The translations under genes were made by a program, and so were the position numbers. This document shows, piece by piece, positions 47,927 to 57,194 of a stretch of DNA of 64,000 nucleotides. Location: positions 236,806 through 300,805 of the forward strand of contig CAMBNV010000002.1 of NCBI GenBank assembly GCA_945869195.1. The letters run 5' to 3'. Each line of letters starts with the position of its first letter. Within the stretch, counting starts at the first letter, position 1. The stretch is from Gemmatimonas phototrophica. GTDB lineage: Bacteria; Gemmatimonadota; Gemmatimonadetes; Gemmatimonadales; Gemmatimonadaceae. Below the pieces are notes generated by a model, which was not told the DNA's origin, did no database searches, and was given only the letters and a program-made list of their open reading frames with translations.

Positions 47927-49237
47927 TTGGAGTACCGTGCCAACTCTGACTCCAGTCTCGATGATCGAACGGAACGCGTAGTGCCGCCAGCTGCCGCAAT
48001 TCGAGACGACGCGTTCAGCGCGGCGGCGCTGCCGATTTGGGCGGCGCCCGACGCGACGCTCGCCGCCGCTGGCGCGGAGGGCGAGCTCCTAGCGTCACGC
48101 ATCCGCGTCCCCATCGTGGGACTTTTGCTCATCGTGCCGACCTGGAAGGTCGTCTTCCTTCCGTACGAAAGTGCCAATGTAAATACCTTGTTCATTGGGT
48201 CAATCATTGCGGCTATCGTGATCGTGATCTGGCTCGTGCTCGAGCGGGGAGCCCGGCGTTCGTGGATCGGCTTCGCGACGAGTGCGTTCGACGTGACTGC
48301 GGTCAGTGCGGTGCTCCTGACTTTCTTCGTGGCAGTTTCGCCGCTCCAGGGGCTCAATCGGGGGTTGACGTTTGAGCTGTACTTCCTCGCTCTCATGGCA
48401 ACCTGTCTGCGCAATGACACCCGGATCTGCCTAGCCGCGGGCACGCTCGCGCTGGCCCAGTACGGTGCGCTCTGGATCGCGGGTGCCGTGAGCTCCGACC
48501 TGAATGACCCGAGCTTCGTCGCGAAGGCAGGACCCTACATCCCAACGGACCTCGCAACGCGGCTCCTACTCCTCGTCCTCGCGACCCTGACAGCTGTCAT
48601 GATCGTGCACCGGGCGCAGCGCGTGCTCTACCTCGCGGCGAGGGACCGGCTCACCGGGCTGTACAACCGCGGGCACTTCGACCGGGCGCTCGAGCAGGCG
48701 GTCGGGTCGGCGATGCGTCATCCGCTCCCGCTGTCGCTCGTGATCCTCGACATTGATCACTTCAAACGAATCAACGACGACCACGGCCATGCCCGTGGGG
48801 ATCAGGCGCTCCGCACCCTTGCCCAGCGGCTCGCAACCGCGATGCGGAGCACCGATCTGGTCGCACGCTACGGCGGCGAGGAGTTCGTAGTGCTCATGAC
48901 CGGGACGCCGCCAGAGGCCGCGCTCGCGCGGATCGAGGCGATGCGCGTCACGATCGCTGGCGAGACGCTCACCACCCGCAAGGGTGACTCGTTCGTGCTG
49001 AACTTTTCGGCGGGGGTCGCCGGCACGCCGACGGACTCCTGTTTCGCACCGGACGCGTCGGTGAGCGATGCCGCCGAGGTGCTGCTGGTCCTGGCAGACG
49101 AACGGCTCCTGGCAGCGAAGCGCGCGGGACGGGGCCGATGCTTCGGTCCAGAAACGGTACTCCACGAGCGTCCTCCACTACGCCGATCTTTAGGAGAGGA
49201 GCGCTTGCGGCGATCTTCAGAACACCGGGCACAGTAG
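47927..49237 (+). CDS. Membrane-bound GGDEF diguanylate cyclase
   Basis: About six N-terminal TM, then RDRLTGLYNRGHFDRALEQA, LVILDIDHFKRINDDHGHARGDQALRTLA, VARYGGEEFVVLM. Confidence 0.92.
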   Translation: MEYRANSDSSLDDRTERVVPPAAAIRDDAFSAAALPIWAAPDATLAAAGAEGELLASRIRVPIVGLLLIVPTWKVVFLPYESANVNTLFIGSIIAAIVIVIWLVLERGARRSWIGFATSAFDVTAVSAVLLTFFVAVSPLQGLNRGLTFELYFLALMATCLRNDTRICLAAGTLALAQYGALWIAGAVSSDLNDPSFVAKAGPYIPTDLATRLLLLVLATLTAVMIVHRAQRVLYLAARDRLTGLYNRGHFDRALEQAVGSAMRHPLPLSLVILDIDHFKRINDDHGHARGDQALRTLAQRLATAMRSTDLVARYGGEEFVVLMTGTPPEAALARIEAMRVTIAGETLTTRKGDSFVLNFSAGVAGTPTDSCFAPDASVSDAAEVLLVLADERLLAAKRAGRGRCFGPETVLHERPPLRRSLGEERLRRSSEHRAQ

Positions 49238-49267
49238 GGCGACCGTATCAGCTCCAGGCACAGGTCC

Positions 49268-49561
49268 GTGCAAATTGCTATTCGCGCGGGTCCGGGGTAC
49301 AGTTCCCTCACCGATGCCGCTCCCGCACCGCTCTTTCCCTTTGGCACCGCTCGCGTGGCGCCGGCGGTGTGGGGGGTGATGCTGGCAAAGTCGTGGCGCA
49401 ACCGACTGCTCGTGGGCTGCGTGATCGCGGCGGCGGCGAGTCTCGTGGGGTTGTGGTCGAGCTTCTCGATGGAGCTGCCCACCGGAGCGGCGATCGTGGT
49501 GGCGTGCGGGCTCGCGCTGGTCGTCAGCGCAGCCGCGGCGAACGCGCGGCCCGCAGCGTGA
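49268..49561 (+). pseudogene. Probable C-terminal remnant of an ABC-3 family (ZnuB/MntB-like) metal transporter permease
   Basis: VAPAVWGVMLAKSWRNRLLVGCVIAAAASLVGLWSSFSMELPTGAAIVVACGLALVVSAAAA resembles the last segment of ABC-3 permeases (...GLYLSYYLDLPSGATIVL...); the rest of the permease is absent. Confidence 0.55.
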
Positions 49562-50820
49562 CCCCTGCGCGTCGCGTCGTCGTGGTCGTAGGCGCGGGGG
49601 CCGCGGGCACGATGGCCGCGATTTTCGCTGCCGCCGCCGGCGCCGAGACGCTGCTATTGGAACGCACCAAGGACGGCGGACGAAAGATCCTGATCAGCGG
49701 CGGCGGGCGCTGCAACGTGTTGCCGTTGGAACTGGACGAGGCGCGATTCATCAGCGATTCATCTCCCCATACGATGAAGCGGATCGTGCGCGCCTGGCCG
49801 CTCCCCGAACAGCGACGCTTCTTCGAGGAGGAGGTCGGCATTCCCCTGTCGGAAGAAGTCGACTCGCTGAAGCTCTTTCCTGCTTCGCACAAGGCGCGTG
49901 ACGTGCGCGACGGCTTGCTGGCGCTCGCGGCGCGCCGCGGGGCCCGACTGCGGATGGAGTCGCGGGTCACCGACGTCGAGCCGGTGGATGGCCGCTGGCG
50001 CGTTGACCTGGCCGATGCCGATCCACTCTTCGCCGACGCCGTGATCCTCGCCGCCGGCGGTCTCTCCGTTCCCAATACCGGCAGCGAAGGACTCGGGCTT
50101 ACGATCGCCCGTCGCCTCGGACACGTGATGCACCCCACGTATGCGGCGCTCACCCCAATCACCGACGACGCCGGCGCGTTTGCCTCGCTCTCAGGCATCT
50201 CGCTTACCGTTACGCTCACGGCGCGCGACGCCGAACGCAGCGCGGCGCACACCGGCGGCTTCCTCTTCACGCACCACGGCTACAGTGGGCCTGCCGCGTT
50301 GAACGTCTCGCACGTCCTGGTGCGCTCGCGCGCTGAAGGGGGCTCGCGCGCGCGGCTCACCGTGAGGTGGTCGGCGCTCGGCGACAAGGAATGGGAGGCC
50401 CTGCTCCGGCCGCAGGGCGCCCGGACGGTGATCGCAGCCGTGCGTGCCGAACTTCCCGAGCGCCTCGCGACCCTCTTGATCAGCATGGGGGGGGTGGACC
50501 CTACACGCTCGCTCGCCGAGTTGCGACGCGAGGAGCGACTCCGACTCATCGAGATTCTCGTGCGCGGCGAGTTGCCCTGGAGTGGCGACGAAGGCTACAA
50601 GAAGGCTGAGGTGACGGGCGGCGGCGTGAGCCTTGGCGAGATCGATTCGCGCACCATGGAGAGCCGGCGTCAGCCGGGGCTCTTTCTCTGCGGCGAGATG
50701 CTCGACGCCTTTGGACCGATTGGGGGCTACAACTTTCTCTGGGCGTGGGCGACGGGACGCGCCGCGGGGACGGCGGCGGGGACCGGGACGCCGCCGGCGC
50801 CAGGGCAACGGACCCTCTGA
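49558..50820 (+). CDS. BaiN/HI0933-like NAD(P)/FAD-dependent oxidoreductase; start likely GTG 49558
   Basis: VVVVGAGAAGTMAAIFAAAAGAETLLLERTKDGGRKILISGGGRCNVLP; AEVTGGGVSLGEIDSRTMESRRQPGLFLCGEMLDAFGPIGGYNFLWAWATG. Confidence 0.9.
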   Translation: MTPARRVVVVVGAGAAGTMAAIFAAAAGAETLLLERTKDGGRKILISGGGRCNVLPLELDEARFISDSSPHTMKRIVRAWPLPEQRRFFEEEVGIPLSEEVDSLKLFPASHKARDVRDGLLALAARRGARLRMESRVTDVEPVDGRWRVDLADADPLFADAVILAAGGLSVPNTGSEGLGLTIARRLGHVMHPTYAALTPITDDAGAFASLSGISLTVTLTARDAERSAAHTGGFLFTHHGYSGPAALNVSHVLVRSRAEGGSRARLTVRWSALGDKEWEALLRPQGARTVIAAVRAELPERLATLLISMGGVDPTRSLAELRREERLRLIEILVRGELPWSGDEGYKKAEVTGGGVSLGEIDSRTMESRRQPGLFLCGEMLDAFGPIGGYNFLWAWATGRAAGTAAGTGTPPAPGQRTL

Positions 50821-50855
50821 GTCCGAACGCCGGTCGTGTGTCGTAGCTTTCCCGG

Positions 50856-53198
50856 ATGTCAACACCCACACAACGCTGGACTCGCTTCGGACTCGCACTG
50901 CTGATTGGCGCGCTGCTTCTGCGCTCACGTGCGACCCCCGCGCCGGTGCCGTCGTCAGCGCCGCCCGGCGAGTTCTCCAGCGCGCGCGCGATGGTCCATG
51001 TGCGCGCGATGGCCGAACGCCCGCATCCGTCGGGCAGCGCCGATCACGCACGCGTGCGCGAGTACGTGCTGGCGAGTCTCCGCGCGCTTGCGCTCGATCC
51101 CCAGGTGCAGGCGACGACGGCCGTGGGGACTCGGTCCCCGGCGGCGGCGCAGGTGCAGAACGTGCTCGTACGCCTGCCGGGGCGCGTTCCCGGCGGCAAG
51201 GCGCTGCTCATCGTCACGCATTACGATGGCGTGCCCGCGTCACCGGCGGCCGGAGACGATGGCGCCGGCGCCGGCGCCCTGCTTGAGACGCTCCGCGCGT
51301 TGGGCGCCGGCGCGCCGCTCGAACACGACGTCATCGCACTCTTCACCGACGCTGAGGAGATGGGACTGCTGGGCGCCGCCGCATTCGTGCGCGAGCATCC
51401 CTGGGCGAAGGACGTCGCGATCACGACCAACTTCGAGGCCCGCGGGACGGAAGGACGCTCGATGATGTTTGAGACCGGCGCCGGGAACCTCGACGCCGTC
51501 CGCGTCCTCTCAACGCTCGACGACGTCACGGCCGGGTCGCTCTTCGTCACGATTTATCGTGCCCTGCCCAACGACACCGACCTCTCTGAACTCTCCCTGC
51601 TCGGCACGCCGGCGCTCAACTTCGCCTTCATCGGCGGCGTGGAGCGCTACCACACCACCCATGACGATGTCGCACATCTCAGCGAGGGGAGCCTGCAACA
51701 TTCGGGCGCACAGATGCTGGCGCTCGCTCGCGCGTTCGGCAATCGTCCGCTCCCTCGGCCCACGACCGGCGACGCGATCTTCTTCGACCTGCCGTTCGTC
51801 GGCATCGTGGGGTACCCCGAGTCGTGGGGCGTGCCGCTCGCGCTGCTCGTCGCCGTACTCGTCGGCGCACTCCTGGTACTCACCGCGCGGCGCGAGTCGC
51901 ACACTGCCCGCGGGGTCACGCTCGGCGCCATCGGCATACTAGCGGCAGCGGCGCTCGCCGCGTCCGTGGCCGCCACGCTCGGCACCGGCATCGTCGCGCT
52001 CCACGCCGCGACCGGCTGGGACGGCGCACCACAGTGGCGTGCTCTCTACGCCGGAGCAATCGCCCTGACGGCCCTCGCGATGGCCGCGGCCAGTTGGGCG
52101 CTCGCGCGTCGCTGGTCCAGTGCGCCGGCACTGCACGCCGGTGCGCTCATCGTCTGGGCTGGACTCGCGATTGTCACGGCGCAGCTCCTGCCGGGCACGA
52201 GCTATCTGTTCACCTGGCCGCTCGCCGCGGTCGCGGTCGCCGCGCTCGTCAAGCACGCCGCGCGCGGTGCGCGCAGCGCGGCCGAGACGCCATCAGCGCT
52301 CGTGGCGGGTTGGGTCGCGACGGCCCTCGCGTTGGCGCTGCTCGTTCCGGTGATTCAGATGACCGGCGGCTATTCTCTGCCACTCGACGGCGTCGGCGCC
52401 ATCGCGATTGGCGCACTGGTGCCGTTGCTTGCCTGGCTCCTCGCTCCGCATCTCGAGTCGCTCGGCGGCGACCGTCGCTGGACGTCGGCCGCGCGCATCA
52501 TGATCGGATCACTCGTGCTCTTTGGCGCGGGCGCGGCGACGGTGCGCCGGAGCGGCGATCACCCGACGGCAGAGAACCTCACCTATGTCACGACTCCCGA
52601 CGCCGACACGGCCTGGCTCGCCGCGCCGATCGCGGCCCTGCGCACCGCCTCGTTCACGGCGGCGGCCCTCGGACCATCACCGCGTCTCATCGCGACTTCG
52701 GCCAACGCCGACTCGTCACTCCGGTGGGTGAGCGCCGCCCTCGGCTCGAGCGGAGGCCTAGCGATGCGGGGCTTGGCGCGCACGATCACCGATGCACCAG
52801 CCGTCGCCGTCGTCGAAGATTCTCTCGCTGGAGAGCGCCGTCTCGTCACGCTGCGCTTCACCGCACCGCCCGGCACGCTGGCGCTCCGAGTGAATGGCGA
52901 TGCCTTCGTCACACTCGTCGCGATCGACGGACGCGCGGTGGATGGCTCGCGCTTCCGTCGCCCCCCCACGGCGCTGTCGATCGCCTTCGCCGCACCTCCC
53001 GACTCCGGCTTCACAGCAGTCATCGGCTTCCCCGCCGACTCGGCGGTGTCGCTGCGCCTGTCGGCGATGAGTGCAGGGTTGCCGGCGACCGGTGCCCCGC
53101 CCATTCCCGCGCGACCGGCCGGCGTCGTGGCCAAAGGGAGCGGCGACATGACCGTGCGATACCGTCGCGTGGAACTCCGCAGCCTCGTCCGACCGTAG
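50856..53198 (+). CDS. M28 family zinc peptidase with C-terminal multi-TM region
   Basis: ALLIVTHYDGVPASPAAGDDGAGAGALLETLRAL, DAEEMGLLGAAAFVREHP, FIGGVERYHTTHDDVAHLS; several TM helices after about aa 300. Confidence 0.9.
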   Translation: MSTPTQRWTRFGLALLIGALLLRSRATPAPVPSSAPPGEFSSARAMVHVRAMAERPHPSGSADHARVREYVLASLRALALDPQVQATTAVGTRSPAAAQVQNVLVRLPGRVPGGKALLIVTHYDGVPASPAAGDDGAGAGALLETLRALGAGAPLEHDVIALFTDAEEMGLLGAAAFVREHPWAKDVAITTNFEARGTEGRSMMFETGAGNLDAVRVLSTLDDVTAGSLFVTIYRALPNDTDLSELSLLGTPALNFAFIGGVERYHTTHDDVAHLSEGSLQHSGAQMLALARAFGNRPLPRPTTGDAIFFDLPFVGIVGYPESWGVPLALLVAVLVGALLVLTARRESHTARGVTLGAIGILAAAALAASVAATLGTGIVALHAATGWDGAPQWRALYAGAIALTALAMAAASWALARRWSSAPALHAGALIVWAGLAIVTAQLLPGTSYLFTWPLAAVAVAALVKHAARGARSAAETPSALVAGWVATALALALLVPVIQMTGGYSLPLDGVGAIAIGALVPLLAWLLAPHLESLGGDRRWTSAARIMIGSLVLFGAGAATVRRSGDHPTAENLTYVTTPDADTAWLAAPIAALRTASFTAAALGPSPRLIATSANADSSLRWVSAALGSSGGLAMRGLARTITDAPAVAVVEDSLAGERRLVTLRFTAPPGTLALRVNGDAFVTLVAIDGRAVDGSRFRRPPTALSIAFAAPPDSGFTAVIGFPADSAVSLRLSAMSAGLPATGAPPIPARPAGVVAKGSGDMTVRYRRVELRSLVRP

Positions 53199-53228
53199 CT
53201 CCCCATCACGCCTTGAGGATACACCCGC

Positions 53229-55235
53229 ATGCACATTCCGACGATCATCGCCACCGTTGGGTTGGCCGCGCTCCACGCCGTCATCACCCCCGTGGGCGCG
53301 CAGTCACCCACCTTCGATCAGGTGCTGAGCCTCCTGCAGGCCGGCGCCCCGGCGATCTCGCCCGACGGTCGTAGCGTGGCGTTCACCGTGCGTGCGACCG
53401 AGTGGACCGAGAATCGCTACGACACCGAGATCTGGCTCGCGCGCGAGGGGACCGCACCAACTCAACTCACACGGACCGCCAAGGGGAACTCCACCGCACC
53501 ACGCTGGTCCCCCGACGGCGGCTGGCTGGGCTTCCTCGCCGACCGAGGTGAGAAGACCCAGGTATACGCGATGCCGCTCGGGGGCGGCGAGGCCATCCGG
53601 GTCACCGCCTCGAAAGAAGGGGTGACGGATTTTCGGTGGTCACCCGACGGGAGGGCCATTGCCTTCACGGCCGCCGAGCCCGAGTCGGAGGCGCGCAAGC
53701 GCAACCGCGAACGATTCGGGGAGTACGCGGTGGAGGACAACGAATACATCATGACCCATCTCTGGGTGACGGCGGTGGCACCGAGCGCGTGGGCGACTGG
53801 CAGGGTCCCCGAGGCGGTCCGATTGACCGGCGGAACGGCGTTCACGGTCGGCAGCTTCGCCTGGTCGCCCGACGCTCAGCGAATTGCCTTCGATCATGCG
53901 GATGATCCGTCCATTAACTCCGGGACGAGCCAGGACATTTCTGTGATCGACGTCGGCACCCAGACGCGACGCGTGCTCGTGGCCACCCGCGGTAGCGACG
54001 GCAATCCCGTCTGGTCCCCCGACGGCCGCTGGATCGCGTACACGTCGACCAACGGCGACAGCGCAACGAACTTCTTCAAGAACGGCCAACTGCTCAAGAT
54101 CCCCACTGCCGGCGGCGCGGCCGTTCGGCTCGGCGCCGACTTTGACGAGCAGATTGGGGGCATCAACTGGAACGCGCGCGGGATTTTCTTCGGCGCGCGG
54201 GCGCGCACGGCATCGCGGCTCTATCGCATTGATCCCGAGCGCGGCACCACGGCGCTCGCGGTGACGGCACCGGTCAACATCACGCAGCCCTCGTTCTCCG
54301 CCGACGGCGACCGCATCGCGTTCATGGCGCAGAATGCGACCTCGCTCAACGAGGTCTACACCGCCTCGGTCAACGACTTTCGGCCCGCGCGCATCAGCGC
54401 GATGACGGAACAGATCGCATCGTGGACGATCGGTACCTCCGAGGTGGTGCGGTGGAAGAGTCGCGATGGCGCGGAGATCGAGGGGGTGCTCCACAAGCCG
54501 CGGGACTTTGACCCGACAAAGCAGTATCCGTTGCTCGTGGTGATCCACGGCGGCCCCACCGGGATCGACGTACCGCAGCCGTTCCCGGGCAGCGTCTATC
54601 CGATCGCGCAGTGGGTGGCGCAGGGGACGCTCGTGCTGCGGCCGAACTATCGGGGCTCCGCCGGCTACGGTGAGGCCTTCCGCTCGCTCAACGTGCGCAA
54701 CCTCGGCGTCGGTGACATGTGGGACGTGATGAGCGGAGTCGACCACCTCGCGCGGCAGGGCATCGTGGACACGACGCGCATGGGCTCGATGGGCTGGAGC
54801 CAGGGGGGCTATATCTCGGCCTTCCTCACGACGAACACCACCCGATTCAAGGCGATCTCGGTGGGAGCGGGGATCTCGAACTGGGTGACTTACTACGTGG
54901 CCACCGACATCCACCCGTTCACGCGGCAATACCTGCAGAAGGACCCCTGGCGTGATCCCGCGATCTACGCGCGCACCTCACCAATGACCAACATCCTGAA
55001 GGCGCGCACGCCGACGCTAATCCAGCATGGCGAGTTTGACCGGCGGGTGCCGATCCAGAACGCGTACGAGCTCTACCAGGGACTGGAGGACCTGCGCGTG
55101 CCAGCGCGGCTGATCGTCTACAAAGGCTTCGGGCACGGCATCACCAAACCAAAAGAGACGCTCGCAGCCATGACGCACAACTGGGAGTGGTTCGGGCAGT
55201 ACGTGTTCGGGGTGGCGGCCCAGCCCGCGAAGTGA
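53229..55235 (+). CDS. S9 family (prolyl oligopeptidase/DPP-type) peptidase, secreted
   Basis: WD40-like SPDG repeats; GMxSMGWSQGGYISAFL-type serine elbow (RMGSMGWSQGGYIS); QHGEFDRRVPIQNAYELYQGL, GFGHGI. Confidence 0.93.
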   Translation: MHIPTIIATVGLAALHAVITPVGAQSPTFDQVLSLLQAGAPAISPDGRSVAFTVRATEWTENRYDTEIWLAREGTAPTQLTRTAKGNSTAPRWSPDGGWLGFLADRGEKTQVYAMPLGGGEAIRVTASKEGVTDFRWSPDGRAIAFTAAEPESEARKRNRERFGEYAVEDNEYIMTHLWVTAVAPSAWATGRVPEAVRLTGGTAFTVGSFAWSPDAQRIAFDHADDPSINSGTSQDISVIDVGTQTRRVLVATRGSDGNPVWSPDGRWIAYTSTNGDSATNFFKNGQLLKIPTAGGAAVRLGADFDEQIGGINWNARGIFFGARARTASRLYRIDPERGTTALAVTAPVNITQPSFSADGDRIAFMAQNATSLNEVYTASVNDFRPARISAMTEQIASWTIGTSEVVRWKSRDGAEIEGVLHKPRDFDPTKQYPLLVVIHGGPTGIDVPQPFPGSVYPIAQWVAQGTLVLRPNYRGSAGYGEAFRSLNVRNLGVGDMWDVMSGVDHLARQGIVDTTRMGSMGWSQGGYISAFLTTNTTRFKAISVGAGISNWVTYYVATDIHPFTRQYLQKDPWRDPAIYARTSPMTNILKARTPTLIQHGEFDRRVPIQNAYELYQGLEDLRVPARLIVYKGFGHGITKPKETLAAMTHNWEWFGQYVFGVAAQPAK

Positions 55236-55292
55236 GCGCGCGGAAGGAGCGCGCGCCATGTACGCGACGTACGCGCGCCTGCTGCCGCGGTC

Positions 55293-56024
55293 TCAACGGG
55301 GACGGAGCGACTGCACCTCGTCCGAGGTGAGATGCCGCCACGCGCCTTTCGCCAGCGTGCCAAGCGTGAGCGCGCCGATGGCGATGCGCATCAACCGGAG
55401 CGTCTCGAGTCCTTCGACGGCGAGCAGGCGACGAATCTGACGGTTCTTCCCCTCGTCGAGCACCACCTCGAGCCAACAGCTGCTGCGTGAACCCACGCGC
55501 AGCAGCGCGAGCCGCACCACCTCGAGTCGTTCGCCGGTGACGGGTTCGACGACGCCGGCCGCCAACCTCGCGAGTGTTGCCTCGTCGGGCCGCCCGCGCA
55601 CCTGCACATGGTAGGTTTTTTGCACCTGCGAGGCTGCACTGCTGATCGCGTCTGCCCAACGGGTGTCGTTGCTCAGGAGCAGCAACCCCTCACTCGCCTT
55701 ATCGAGCCGACCCACGGGGCCAACGAACGGCAGGTCGGCACCGACGAGACAATCGTAGACCGTGCCACGTGCCTGTGGGTCGCTGCGCGTAGTGACGAGT
55801 CCGCGCGGCTTATTGAGCGCGAGGTACCGATGCGCCACCTTCGCGACGCGCGTGCCGCTGACCTCGATCCGTGCCGACTCGGGAATGACGCGTAGGTTGG
55901 CGTCACGCACGATCGCGCCCTCGACGCGCACCTGGCCGGCGGCGACGAGGCGCTCGCCTTCAGCGCGCGAGCAGTGGCCGAGCTTGGAGAGCGCGCGGGC
56001 GATGCTCACGGTGCCGCGGGGCAT
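55293..56024 (-). CDS. RsuA/RluB-family pseudouridine synthase
   Basis: S4 region VSIARALSKLGHCSRAEGERLVAAGQVRVEG; VGPVGRLDKASEGLLLLSND; EVVLDEGKNRQIRRLL. Confidence 0.93.
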   Translation of the reverse strand: MPRGTVSIARALSKLGHCSRAEGERLVAAGQVRVEGAIVRDANLRVIPESARIEVSGTRVAKVAHRYLALNKPRGLVTTRSDPQARGTVYDCLVGADLPFVGPVGRLDKASEGLLLLSNDTRWADAISSAASQVQKTYHVQVRGRPDEATLARLAAGVVEPVTGERLEVVRLALLRVGSRSSCWLEVVLDEGKNRQIRRLLAVEGLETLRLMRIAIGALTLGTLAKGAWRHLTSDEVQSLRPR

Positions 56025-56026
56025 CG

Positions 56027-56485
56027 TCAGGTTCCCCGGAGGGCGCGGGTGAGCGCGCGGTCCAGCGCATTCGCGAAAGCCTGCCGCTCGCGTGGTCCGT
56101 AGGCCGCATGCCCCCCGGTGTCGACCCCGGTGCTCCGGAGTCCCTCCATGAAATTCCGAACCGACAGCCGCTCGCCAATACTCTCTGGGGTGAACACTTC
56201 GCCGCGGGGATCGATCGTCGCCACACCCTTGGGCACGAGGAGCGCGGCGAGGGGGATGTCCTGCGTGACCGCGACGTCACCCGCCTCCGACTGCTCGGCG
56301 ATATAGCGGTCGGCAGCGTCGGCCGACCCGTCGACGCGCACGCTGCTCAAGAAGGCGTAGCCGAGTGGGAGCTGCAGGCGCATGTTGGCGACGAGGACCG
56401 TCTCGATTTTGAGCCGGTCCGACGCGCGATAACAGATCTCCTTCACCGCCACAGGCGCCGCATCGGCGTCAATCCAGAGCTTCAC
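56027..56485 (-). CDS. YaiI/YqxD family (DUF188) protein
   Basis: MKLWIDADAAPVAVKEICYRAS, VAVTQDIPLAALLVPKGVATIDPRGEVFTPESI. Confidence 0.88.
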   Translation of the reverse strand: MKLWIDADAAPVAVKEICYRASDRLKIETVLVANMRLQLPLGYAFLSSVRVDGSADAADRYIAEQSEAGDVAVTQDIPLAALLVPKGVATIDPRGEVFTPESIGERLSVRNFMEGLRSTGVDTGGHAAYGPRERQAFANALDRALTRALRGT

Positions 56486-56501
56486 GACGACAGTCCTTTC
56501 A

Positions 56502-57083
56502 TCACGGCGCCATCGTCCCCACCATCATGATGTGCGCCTTGAGCGTGCCCGGGAACATGATCCACGGCCCGTCCGGCCTCGGCTGCGCGGTCACGCCCGT
56601 GCTCTCCGGCGTCGCGTTCGGCACGTAGATCACCGCCAGTTGGCCCCCGCCCGTGACCCTGTTGGTCGTCGCGTCGAAGTGCTCTTTTTTTGCCGTGATT
56701 GAGTAGAGCGAGGCCATGGCTGGCATCGCCAGCTTGTTCGCACGTACTTCTCTGAAGCGCACGCTGTCGACTTGCGCCCCCGTCACGCCCTCCGCCCGGA
56801 GCGCGCGACCGCGCGCCATAAAGGGCTCGAGCCCCTTGTGGTAGCAGGCCACATGGAAGTCCGCGCGCTCCACGTAGAGCGCGAGGCAGTGCATGCCATT
56901 GGTCCCCTCGCGAAGCACGACGAGTTTACCCGGCTCACGGTAGCCCATCACGGTCGCGCCGGCGCGCATCTCCGCGGGGAGTGGCAGCACGGCGGCGGCC
57001 ATCTGCTGCTCGGCGCGGGGGAGCGGCGACGGTTGTGCCGAGGCAACGACAGCCAGGAACGGCAGCAGAAGCAGGGGACGCAT
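56502..57083 (-). CDS. Secreted protein of unknown function; start likely ATG 57083
   Basis: Signal peptide MRPLLLLPFLAVVASAQPS; no recognised domain. Confidence 0.6.
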   Translation of the reverse strand: MRPLLLLPFLAVVASAQPSPLPRAEQQMAAAVLPLPAEMRAGATVMGYREPGKLVVLREGTNGMHCLALYVERADFHVACYHKGLEPFMARGRALRAEGVTGAQVDSVRFREVRANKLAMPAMASLYSITAKKEHFDATTNRVTGGGQLAVIYVPNATPESTGVTAQPRPDGPWIMFPGTLKAHIMMVGTMAP

Positions 57084-57194
57084 GAGGGAGTCCAGTTGGG
57101 GATCATGGGAAGTTCGCACCGCGCCTGTTGCGAGTCCAGCGACAGTCCGCTGCCCCAATGCGGACGGAGTAGACGTTGGCGTATCTTGACCGCC

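Noticed and set aside
51824-53374. 516-aa plus-strand ORF overlapping the M28 gene in another frame
   Set aside because: Arg/Ala-rich alternative frame; the M28 frame carries the motifs.
53640-54929. 429-aa minus-strand ORF opposite the S9 peptidase
   Set aside because: Shadow ORF; no motif, and it lies entirely within a well-supported gene.
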